Assembly (NCBI GenBank): GCA_949128115.1
Contig: OX421963.1
Span: forward strand, 32,843,979 to 32,907,978
Length of the DNA stretch: 64,000 bases
From: Anaspis maculata
Taxonomy: Eukaryota; Arthropoda; Insecta; Coleoptera; Scraptiidae
Direction: 5' to 3'
Shown: in pieces, positions 47,079 to 58,196 of the stretch
Numbering within the stretch: the first letter of the stretch is position 1
How the letters are laid out: every line of letters begins with the position of its first letter
Notes under the pieces: generated by a model
Database searches by the model: none
What the model saw: the letters and a program-made list of their open reading frames with translations, nothing else
What the model was told of the DNA's origin: nothing
Translations under genes and position numbers: made by a program

Positions 47079-47997
47079 ACGCTCTCGAGTAGTAACCAGA
47101 GCTCCATCATACTGCCTAAAAAAGATGTTCTATAGCCGATTCCACCTATCTACCGACTTTTGCCAAGATGAGGACGTTGAATCACTGAAAAATTTCCGAG
47201 TATAATAATTATTCTACCATTAATTTAAACTGCTATTCGGAACATTTTTAGTGTAGGCCGATTGAGATGTAGGAGAGCATTTTGCCCACACATACTATAA
47301 ATAATCACATAATTACGAACGCAATTTTCTTGCCGAATTACAAATTTACATTTCCGATATTTTGGATGTTTTTCGTCGTGCTATGCTTCAAAACCATCGC
47401 AATGATAAAAGCATAATGAATGACACAAGAAAAACTTATTCCTTGCAGAGGACACTCTCATTGTAATTGTAATTTATGCTATTACCGGTTGTGATAATAA
47501 ATTTCGTGCTCTTTATGGGCGACGATTAAATTTTTAAGCCGAGTACCTATACCCTGGTTGACAAAAATATCATTTATGGGCCATTAAGCGAGATTTTTAT
47601 CTCATATTTTAATTACAAAATATCTTGGCCCAGGTAATTTATATGTTAAGTAATCGATGAGTTATTAAAATGCGTGCCCACGATCTCGTTTTTCCTTTCA
47701 GCAAACACACCAAACGTTGTAATTTTAATTAAGTATAATAATATTTCCGATCGCAATTTAATGACCCTAGCCCCGTAAAAATTATACTTTCTCCCTCCGC
47801 CAGGGGTACATGTACGTCTCTTCTTGGGTACTTTCAATTTGAGGAGGCAGCTGTTAATGAGATACTCCTTCAATTAAAATTTGATACATCCAAGAGCCAA
47901 TTATTAATTATGACCGCTTTGTTCTTTATTCCAATGCTTTATAATCGCAATGGCAAAGGCCTCACTCATCCCCGCGCGAGCTTTTACTACACTTTGT
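47079..47997. other. Repeat-poor AT-rich stretch
   Basis: No gene or repeat recognised; candidate unique intronic/regulatory DNA only because of low repeat content. Confidence 0.4.
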
Positions 47998-47999
47998 TA

Positions 48000-49083
48000 T
48001 ACCGGGTGATCATTTGAAAACTATCCACCTGCAATATCTCCCGATTCCTAGTGCAAATGTCTTTGAGCAAAAACAGGTCGATTTTTATATCGAGGGGGAC
48101 ATCTAAATCATACATTGGAGAATTCATATCTCAAGCCCCCTCGCCCCCACTCACCCCAACTTTGGAATTTCAAATGACACCACCTACCTTGCGATACGTC
48201 AAATTGAAGAGAATGAAATTCTCTTTCTAAAAAAAATATTTAAAAATTTTTCAACCTCACCCCCTGTTCTTCCTAAAATTCTCTGAGTGTCCAAGTTAAT
48301 ATTCTTGACCTCCATTTCCCTTCAATACAGTAAACGTCATCCTGCACAGCATCGAAAGAGAAAATTTTCTATAAAAAAAGTGCCACCCAAATTTATCCCT
48401 TCGCTCCCCCCACTTGACCTCAAAAATTTAAAATGTCAATACCCACTTTGTAATACATCAAATTAAAGGAAATTGAATTCTCTTCCTGAAAAAGATTTTT
48501 TAACAATTTTTAAAGCCCCCCATCTCCCCCCTAGAATACTCCAAATGACCAATTTATTGGGGGAGGGGTAGAAAATTTCGAAAAAATTATTTTCGGAAAG
48601 AGAATTCAATTCCCTTTAATTTGATGTATCACAAAGTAGGTGGTGTTTTGTTAAATTTGGGAGTTGAGGTGGGGGAGGGCAAAGGGGGGAATTTGGGTAG
48701 CACTTTTTCCACCAAAAATTTTCTCCTTCGATGCTATCTAGGATGACGCCGACTAAATTGAGAAAAAAATGAGGGGTATAGAATATAAAATGGGACAGTC
48801 AAGGAATTTTCAGGGAAAAGGGGGTGGGGTTAAAAAATTTAAAATATTTTTTTCAGAAAGAAAATTTAATTTCCTTCAATTTGATGTATCGCAAGGTAGG
48901 TAATGTCATTTGGAATTTCAAAGTTGGGGTAAGTGGGGGCGAGGGGGGTGAATATAGAAATTTGCCAATATATGTTTTGGTTGTCCCCCTCGATATAAAA
49001 ATCGACCTGTTTTTGCTCGAAAAAATATTCACTAGGAATCGGGAGTTATTGCAGGTGGATAGTTTTCAAATGATCACCCGGTA
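48000..49083. repeat. Intact 1.08-kb foldback element
   Basis: The ends TACCGGGTGATCATTTGAAA and its inverse begin two arms of about 500 bp that pair along their whole length, with the centre near 48541. Inner pairs include ACTATCCACCTGCAATA, AAAATCGACCTG/CAGGTCGATTTT, CAAATTGAAG and the G/C-rich CCCCCTC blocks. TATA at each end is compatible with TA duplication. Related partial copies: 45432-47078 and 57298-58196. No transposase gene is present. Confidence 0.85.
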
Positions 49084-51116
49084 TACATTTTATTATAATA
49101 TTCAAGAGGATGTTGACTTTACCCTGATGGCGATATAAAATTTAACATTCAGCAATTCAGCATGGATCTACCAGTTGAAGCTTGCTTAAGCCAAAAATAT
49201 GTGCGGGAAATTCTCATTTCGTACTAGAATCCACTAAAAATGAAGTTGAAGCACAATGAATTTAAAACAAAAAACACCTGCGAGAGGGTTGTTAAAAATT
49301 TAATCCGGACGTATTTCCGCACTGACTGATGCAAACTTCCCCAAATACAAAAATAACTTGCGTCGCACTTTTTTTTCCAAAGCCCTCTCTTCAACCCACC
49401 GTCCATAGTTTATTTCGAATGGAATTTCCACGCATTGCATAATTTATCGTATATAACATGAAAAGCCGAATACGAGGCCGCGAACCAAAATCGAGTTATC
49501 ATAAATAAAAATGCGAACTAGGCGTAAGTTTCAGAGACTCTCGAATTTAGTTTGGTTCGGGTAAATTATTCAGCATTCCGCTAGCTCTGCAGCTCTCACA
49601 TATACTTCGTATCATACAATATCCCAACAATATAAAAAAATCACAACTTCACAAATTGGCCTCTTTGATATTGATTTCGTCGCACAGAACGGTATAGCGG
49701 GAAAAGAATATACTTCATTGTGGCTAACCTACCTACTTATATAAATAATGTAAGGCTCATCGAAACCCTCATATAGCGGAAGGTAGCAATTATTCAATTA
49801 AAATTTATTCTCTGGAATCAATATGTGACCTACACAAGTTGTTTGTTAAAATAGCTATGGATTACTGGTAGATCATTTACATTTTCGGAAGCCCCCTCAA
49901 TCGACACAAAAATCATCAAAAATATTCTACAAAACTCCAATAGTTTACTAAAAGTAACTACAGGGTGATCCTGCAAGATTTCCTCCCCCTGCCGGAAATT
50001 TCCCTGGTCACAGTTCATATTGTATACTGCGAGATAGTAAAAATTACTTCCTTAATTGAAATTGATAAAACGATTATGATTAAGATCGTAATCGCCGATA
50101 ATCGACCTATTAATCGTCAGCCGAGCGCATCGCATAAGACATTGCAAAAGTACGCCATTTGTTAGCGTTATTTTCAATAATTCAATTCAATTTAATCAAT
50201 TTAGGTGGTATTAGTTCACTGACAACCTAAATACTTATCTATTCAAATAAAATTGGGAGTTTCTTTTTTGTTCAATTGTTAAATTATTATGATCATACCT
50301 GATTATCACTGATTCTAATGCATACATTGTATACTATTCTCGATACTATTAGAGAGAATATTTGTTCTTCAAAGTTTATTCGACAGATTGGTATTTTTTC
50401 GTGATTGTTACATACATGTTAGTTTCAGCCAATCAGGGCATCTAAAATGAGTCTAGGCTACTCGCTTTGAGCTATTGATAAAAAAGTGAAAAAATCGCAC
50501 TAGCAGGTGATAAAATCGCACTAGTATATTACAGCGCCGGACTGGGATATTTTTTGTGTCCTGGAACTAAATCAAGCCTGAAACGAGCCGACTTCAGCTG
50601 GTTATGAATGGAAAACTAGCAGTATCGCCTAAAGGATTGATTTTTGTCAAGTAAACTATAGTTTTACCACGTTTGAGACGCATTTCAGCAGTGTGGGCCT
50701 TCCCTTAATCGCGCGGGTCCTGTGCACCACTCCGCCGCAACCTCTCAGTCATCTGTCATACAAGGTGACATTTGCTCTACTGAAATGTCACCCATGTAAA
50801 CTACACACGAAAATTACCTTTTCTACCAGTGAAGTGCCACTGGATTATTATTTGTATTCCTTGTACCTAACCTACTACAGGACCACATTACAACCAAAAT
50901 AACATTAGCAACAATCTAAATAATATTTTCCAAAGAAGCCGGCTGTTTTTTAATTCAACAGTTCAACACACTGATCAACACAAAAACATGGCTGGCTTTG
51001 ACACTTGTTCTTGGTAGTTCCAATGAACCATTTTAGCGCAGTAGGCATTTATGTAATAATCATCAAAATATAAACTCGTGCTTCGTGTTTTATTCTAGTT
51101 AAATGTTTTGAATTCC
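49084..51116. other. No gene recognised
   Basis: Mostly AT-rich, without supported repeats or exons. A short direct repeat AAAATCGCACTAG occurs at about 50493 and 50513. Confidence 0.4.
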
Positions 51117-51211
51117 TCAAACAACTATCAATCACTCGGGAAGTAGACCCAATATTATCTTTGGTCAAATAGTATTGGGTCTACTTTTCCCTTGTGAATG
51201 ACAGTTGTTTT
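51117..51211. repeat. 95-bp hairpin
   Basis: AAGTAGACCCAATATTAT pairs with AGTATTGGGTCTACTT around a 12-base loop, and the stem extends outward (CAACTATCAATCAC with GTGAATGACAGTTG) with bulges. The size and bulged stem resemble a long pre-miRNA-like or MITE hairpin. Confidence 0.65.
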
Positions 51212-51257
51212 CGGGTTAAAACGATTCAACTGAAAAAACACTAAGCACTTGTTATAA

Positions 51258-51843
51258 AGGGTGTTTCAGCGATGGTAGCGAAAAATTCAACTGTGGGTAG
51301 ATCTCGTGAAAATATGACGAAAACCTCTATACCATTTTGCAAAGTTCGGCCTAATGACAAAGATACAACCCTTCAAAGTTCACTTTTTTCGGATTTCAAA
51401 AATTTGTAGCTCAGGAGCGTTCCGACGAAATTGACTTCAATTTGCCATAGACTGGTGTGTCGGAATTATCTACCGATCTGTCAAATTTTGGAAAAATCCA
51501 GCCAGTGGCGTAGGAGTTGGAGTTACGATGGTCAATAATTCAGAAGCATCCGAAGAAAAGTTGACTTAAGGTGACCCCCCATAATTTCTACGCTACTGCT
51601 TGAATGCTTTTACAATTTGGCAGATTGAAAGATAATGTGGATAAACCAGCGTATGCTGAATTTAAGTTAATTGTGTCAAAACGTTCTTAAGTTAGAAATT
51701 TTTCAAATCCGAAAAAAGTGAACTTTCAAGGGCTGTATCTTCGTCATTGGGCCGAACTTTGCGAAATTATATTTAGGTTGTCATCCTATTTTGACGAGAT
51801 CTACTGACAGTTGAATTTTTTGCTATCATCCCTGAAACACCCT
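51258..51843. repeat. 586-bp foldback element with AGGGTGTTTCAG ends
   Basis: AGGGTGTTTCAG at 51258 and CTGAAACACCCT at 51832 start inverted arms that pair across most of the element (AAATTCAACTGT, AGTTCGGCC, AAGTTCACTTTTTTCGGATT and inverses). The centre is near 51550. Non-coding. Confidence 0.8.
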
Positions 51844-54499
51844 GTATTACTGACTGTTGATAAAATCAACAAAAAACTTCCACTAAGTAGATATGTTTTC
51901 TTACATTGCCACTAATTTCGAATAATCGTTTTCCGAATCGTACGATTATCATATGCCTATAATCGTAATCGTTGAACCTGTGAATATGTACAAAAAATTC
52001 AACTATTTTTCACTATACATATACTCGTAGTGATGAAATGATTTATTCACAAATTAGGGAGAATTTCCAGCAGGAGGATCAAGTCAACTAAATGCAATCC
52101 TCCAATTTTTTTTACTATACATGTAGAAATTCCTGGTGGGTGATATATAGATTTGGAATCAGGAGAAAATGCTTCCAATATAGCTGAATGCAGGATGTCA
52201 AACAAATTGAAAAGTTTTTTTTAAAACACTCTGGTGTATAATGCGAAATGTCCAGCGAGGGGAGGGGAGTTGCTGGATCACATGTACTTACCAACTGATT
52301 TCAAACTTTCCTTGGAAACAATTAACTCTCTACTAGAAACATGGGCTTACACAAAATTTCGCTCGAATTCAGAAATCTCATATCATTTGGATTCTCAAAC
52401 AATTGAGAGAATCCACTCTCGATTGGATCCGAATCGATTTGCTCCGTGCACCAATAAATAAGTCGTGGGTCGATTCAACTGTATATTATATATAATATAT
52501 GGTCTTTTTCAAACGGTTACCGATAGATGGCTTGGATGCAAGACTAGCATGCAAATAGTCCCAGAACGTAAGCAATAATTCATCGCTTGCCATCTACTTT
52601 GTTATTAGGCCTAAATAAATAAAAGTAACATTCTCTAATGCATGTGCGAATTAAAACCTAAAGAACAACGTGAGCAATGCAGTTATTAAATAAATTATGA
52701 TCAGACCAGCGCGCGGGCATACGGACGGCGAAGGAGCTGCGCGAATTTAGAGGGTGGGTGGCAAGGCAAAGGGGGTAGCATAAAATTAGCGTCTTTAGAG
52801 TGTACTTTAAACAGCAATGTTAATATTGAACAATACATCCAAGGCACCATTTCTCAGGCCATTCTCAAACAATTGAATTATTTACCGAACGGATTGGCAT
52901 AGAAGAGCGAGTTCTATTCAAATTGCACCTTTAATATTGCATAAATGAAGCGAAATAATTCATAAGTTTGTAGTCTGCGCGTTTAGGGCTATTTACAATG
53001 CACAGGGAAATATTTATGATCCTCTCTTCTTGAGGAAGGATTGCCCGTGTTGTCTTATTGCCGGAGTTTGATTCCTCCCGTTAACTATTTACGGTCCGGA
53101 CTCGTGGCAATTTGTTAATGCATTACCCTCATGTCTATTCAGTGGAGGAAACTCCCCCAAACACCACACACCACCACCACCACCACTGTGGCACCTGATG
53201 GACTTCAGATCGAAGCTCCCGGCTGGTACTACCAAAGTGCTTGTCACCAATTCGAATGCATATTAAAGTAAATTTGTACAATGAATATTGCACACGTAAT
53301 TGAATAAATTGAATATTGAAATCGAGTTCGGTGCTTTAATGGAGTCGTGTCGTGCCAATTCCGACGAATAATGTGGGACACAATGAAATCGAGACAATAG
53401 TTCCCACCGCATTTTTCCGCATAGGGCGTCCAAAAATAAGACATTTGTAATAATTTCAAACAATTCAGTGGTTCGGAACTTTGGAGGTGCTTTTCGTACG
53501 CATGCATGTGGATATGGAGCAATTTGCACATAAATCAAAAGCTTGATTTGAATAGTTATAAAATAATATACAATGTGGTCCAGTTATTGATACAATAATT
53601 TTAGGAGGTGACAAAGATTCGAAGTTGCAGGAGACTTTCTTCAGAAACAAGATTTCGAAAGTGCCTATAGCAGAGATCAGCCCTTCAAGTTTGAAAGAAG
53701 TGAACAATTGTTTTTGCGCGTTTTTGAACCGCTCACTCATCTTGATTCAAATTTAAACCAGAGTTTACTGAAATATTTAAGTAATCCATCGTAGTGTTGC
53801 ATTTCATTAAAAAATTTAGGGGTTTAGGTTATAGGTGGTGTTCCCACTTTTCCCCTATATTTTTTACCACGGACTTTTTTTGAAAATTATTTTAAATGCA
53901 ACGTTCAATTCAGAAAAAAGTTACTCTTGCAAAATTTTGATTAAAAGCTTCGTTTTCGAGACATTTGAGGTTTTTGGTGGTCGTTAGAGATATTTACCGT
54001 GTTGAAACGCACAGGAGTTCGCCAAAATTTCCGGGATAGTGGAGGAAAATATTCACCGGCGTCGGTGATTGGTCCTGGCATCGGAAATAGACCGACGTTG
54101 AATACATGAGAAAAAAAGCAATCGGAAAACGTCCGTCGCAGGCAATGTCAGCCGATGTTGAGGTTTTTTCATGTTGGAGGAAGGCTGATGGGCAGGCAGT
54201 CTTAGTTCTTCAGTTGCAAGCACCACAAGTGAACGTTTGTAGTTGTTTAAACTATTCAGACGGTATAGTTTTGATTCCGCTCGAAGATTCCGTTTTGCAT
54301 GTGGTTTGAAAAGCGTATCATAAAATTCGGCTTTGAAGAAGCGCGGAATTCGTCAAAATTGCTGAAAGTACGTATTACTAAGTGCTGGATATCGCTTCTC
54401 TGCACGTAAGACTGGGATCAGGTCAAAAAGTGACTTCACTGGAAAACACCAGCAACACCAGGAACAAGATATGACTTTTATCTACAGAAAATGTAAATT
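51844..54499. other. No gene recognised
   Basis: AT-rich and largely repeat-poor. An ORF at 52234-52461 and several at 53244-53740 show no domain. A short ACC-type simple repeat lies at 53160-53187. Confidence 0.4.
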
Positions 54500-55010
54500 T
54501 TTTCTCGCGATGTCTCATCAGGGTTGATGATGTTGTATTCGTCTTTGGCGCGCAGTAGGCTGGAGTGTGGGGAACTAATATGGCATCCCATTCATGCTTT
54601 GCATGGTAAATCGATTGAGGCCGTCCAGAGACGATTCTTGAAACTCTCAAAATTCAAAAAGGATGGAGTTTACCCAGCAAGAGGTTACGATCACGATTCT
54701 CTATATCGAGTGAATTCGATGTTGACTCTCTGGATAGGCGCAGATCGAAGATTGCGGTAACATTTCTTGTGCGTCCCTGTCGAGGAAATATAGACTGTTC
54801 ATATTTGCTGGGACAGCTGAGGTTTCTCATACCTAGATCGTCATCTCAACTTCAGCACACTTTTTATTGTAACATGTAAAACATCTCCAGTATTCTATAT
54901 GTGTGATACATTCAATGCTGGTGTCCAGCAAGTAAATCAGCAAGGAAAGATCAGTGATCACTATGATTTCCTGACATTTAGTTATGATACTTATTCAAGA
55001 AGTGCATAAA
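54500..55010 (+). pseudogene. LINE ORF2 C-terminal remnant
   Basis: Plus-strand frames give LYSSLARSRLECGELIW, IEAVQRRFLKLSKFKKDGVY and PARGYDHDSL, the thumb/post-RT region of Jockey-type LINEs (usual motif R-S-x-L-E-Y-G-x-x-x-W, then I-E-x-V-Q-x-x-F). After frameshifts near 54740 and 54790 it continues LGQLRFLIPR and CDTFNAG to a stop near 55006. The 5' part is missing and frames are broken, so it is an inactive fragment. It differs from the RT fragment at 45.1 kb, being a different region in the opposite orientation. Confidence 0.75.
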
Positions 55011-55029
55011 ACATACCTGCCCCCTGCCC

Positions 55030-55743
55030 CAGTGGCATGCCGAGCCTAGTAAGGCGGAGGGGGCACAGCATTTGGGGGGCGTCAAAAACTACTTACAAGC
55101 AAAAGGATTAACTTGACCGCAGTAGAAACATTTTTGGAGAGGGCTGGCTCTTGGACAGTCCACAGTCCAGGCAAAATTTCAGAGAAAGCAGTGCTACTCG
55201 TAGGGACGAAAATTTTGCAAGTGAGGAGGGAACTTCTTTTAGTCTCAGTCTGGGTATACATTTTGAGAAAAAACAGCGCCGCAGACAAAAATTTTGTCGT
55301 GGAGGATAGTTTTTTGATCGCTCCCGCCAAGTCAAATTTCGCCTAACGAATCAAACGCTTTTTCTCTTACCTAATTTTTGGTAATGCATTATTCAAGTTC
55401 ATCGACTTTTGCGAATAGTCCCTGGTTGCACTAAAGAGTTTAATCATGAAATAACTAATTCAGAGTTTTCTCTAGTGAATTCTAAGTCAATGCCGGTTGA
55501 TTGACCACAGGAAATCCAAACAAACTAGAAACTAATGTGAACAGAACATTTCTCCATCATTTTCTGTAAAACTACGTTTTTCATTGGGCACTAGGTTGAA
55601 ATTCACCATAGAAAATGCTCGATTAACTATTTCATCATTAAACTTTTTTGGTGCAACCGGGTAAGTATTTTCCGCTTGAGGCGTCAATAGCGAAGGACGA
55701 AAAGGGCACGTGCTCCCCCTAGCCCCTCCTGGGCACACCACTG
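55030..55743. mobile_element. TIR element, about 714 bp, CAGTGGYRTGCC ends
   Basis: The left end CAGTGGCATGCC and the reverse-complemented right end CAGTGGTGTGCC are followed by similar G-rich blocks (GGAGGGGGCAC and GGAGGGGC). CAGTG-type termini are common in hAT elements, but I found no matching 8-bp duplication. No transposase seen. Confidence 0.5.
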
Positions 55744-57297
55744 CATGCTGCATGCCCCTAACGAACCACAGTCGAAGCTTTAAAGCTCTCAGGTCACAAG
55801 ACAATTATTACAGCAGTTGAATTTTTATCAGTTCACAACAATGCATAATCCAGCCTGAATTATTACTAATAGAAAATAAAAACGCAAGGCAGCAATAAGC
55901 TACGAATCAAGAGCCTGCTGAAACGTAACCAGCGCCGTATTTAAGTACTTAGCTCGTCCGGTCACAATAAAAACTAAAAAGTTATATGTAGGACGTATAT
56001 AATAATAATTCTTTAATGACCCTCGCATGGCATGCCACGGTAATTTTATGCGAAGGGGTATAATTTCTTTTAGCATTTTTGCAACAGTGTAGTAGATAAT
56101 TGATTTATGCGGAAAAACTGAAATTTCGATGTAGAATTAATTCAGAGCTTGTATATTTTAGCTTTACCGTAAAAATAGTAGCAACATTGTGGCTGGAGCA
56201 ATAAAGTTTTATGGGTTTATTTAAATGAAACGGCTCTGGAATTAATCTGTGCCACTGCTCGACAACAATTATTATTCTTAAAATGTCCATCACGCCACGT
56301 TTATATACCTGGCTGGCTGCTACATTCCCATCCTCCTTCTCCTCGGAGGCGCCATCCCGACAAATAAAATTATAAGAGCCAAAAGCATCCTGTCCCCAAT
56401 AAGTTTCTGGTATGCCATTTCGTGAATTAAGAGATGTGCCCTCGCCTGGGTCCATTTGGCTTGGAGCTAGTTAGTCTGGGTGGTGCAAATCACTGAAAAC
56501 TTTCAACATTTTAGCCCTACTCCTCTGGCGCAAAGTTCGGACATCGATCGGTGGAAATTAATTTTTGTTATACGATTATAATATATTGCTCAATCCGCAG
56601 GGAGAAAACACGTTAAGTTTTTCTTTAATTAATTCCCCGGCGTGCCATGCACCCGTTGAAATATCTGGATTTTAATTTAATTAAGAAAAGTTATTCGGCA
56701 CTGTGTTTTTTCCTCTCTATATAAGTTTCTCTGGCTCTCGGACTTTACCCAGCTTTTTTTTCACAAGGCTTTCTGTGTCAATTTCCAGAGTTCCGAGAAA
56801 TCACCTCGCGAGATTTTTATTGAAGTAAAAGTCAATTGTACTCACTATGAAGGGTGCAAAAGTTTTTCCAGTTATATAAAACTTTGTTATTTAACATTAT
56901 AATGCGAACATTTCGTTGACTTCCCGCAACTATCGCGGTAGATTCTGGCAAGTTGCCTAGCAATTCAATGTGGCTACGTAGAATAATTTCCTCAGTTTCA
57001 CAAACTCATGACGCGAAGCCACAGTAATTATTATTTTATACAATCAATCCTTGTTGTATATACACCTTATTTTTGTTTCAATTTTGAACCTGTTTGGCTC
57101 AATTTGGTTTACTCTTTTAGTTTTGGAGGCTAAGCTAGATTCATGGCGCCCTCTTTTAATCATTATGATAAACTCCTAATGACAATTTTGGACTCACATA
57201 TTTGCTCCTAGATTTTATTCCAATACGACTAAATGAGATTTTATTTTTCGTTCGTTTTTGAGCCGTGCTTGATTAGGCAGGCTCTCAAGTTCTACTA
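55744..57297. other. Repeat-poor AT-rich stretch
   Basis: No gene recognised. It contains homeodomain-like TTTATGGG (about 56207) and TTAATTTAATTAA (about 56670) motifs, which by themselves prove nothing. Confidence 0.4.
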
Positions 57298-58196
57298 CCG
57301 GGTGGGCCATAAAAAACCGTGCTCAGAATTTTTCCTTCTAAAATTTTTATTTCGCCACCGATTTTAACGAACTTTTCAGCATTGCCTACACTTTAAAATT
57401 TCAAATAGCTTACCTATATGTGATACACCAAAATGAAGGTAATAAAATAGTCTTTCTGTCAAACAAGTCTGAAAAGTTTTTAATTAGTTACTTTCAACAC
57501 TTCTCAAAATGATTTTTGTTTATAAATTAAAGGAAAGTTTTTTCTCTTATCAACTTCCAATTCTTGAGAAATAGACTTTCCAGCAAAAATAGGTCGACTT
57601 CTATTTCGGATGGGACATTCAGGACACGTATTGCCAAATTTTTATCTCCAACAAAGTGTAGAGGAGTAGGGGGTGGTTTAGGATATTTGGAATAATTTTT
57701 CGCAGGATGAAAATTTTATTCTTTTCATCACAAGAATCACAAGATGGATAATGCCATTTGAAAGTAGGATAGGGTGGAGGCGAAGAGGTTGAAGATAAAA
57801 ATTTGGCTGTAGGTGTCTTAGATGTTTCCTCTCAAAATAAAAATATACCTGTTTTTACTTGAAAATCCGATACTCAAGAATCGGGAAACTTTCCTGCATT
57901 AACAATGAGAGAATTTTGAAAGGGGTTGAAGGGGTGATTCGAGACAATTAAAAATATGTTTGACCAAAAGGGAATTTTATTACCTTCAATTTGATGTACA
58001 TATCACAAGGCAGGTGATGCCGTTTGAAATTTTAAAATAGGGTGGGGTGGGGGCGAAGGGTTGAAGATAAAAATTTGTCATCACGTGTCTTAGATGTCCC
58101 TCTCGAAATAAAAATCGACCTGTTCCGGTTTTTTCCCAGGAAAAATTTGTGCAGCGAAATATCGGGGGTGGGTCCTTTTCAAAAGTCACCCTCTAC
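57298..58196. mobile_element. Degenerate relative of the 48.0-kb foldback element
   Basis: Shared blocks with 48000-49083 include TTCAATTTGATGTA, CACAAGGCAGGTGATG, the G-rich GGGGTGGGGGCGA segment and AAAAATCGACCTGTT. The right-half pattern occurs twice (57700-57900, 57960-58196), once more diverged. The left end CCGGGTGGGCC is only loosely similar. Confidence 0.55.
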
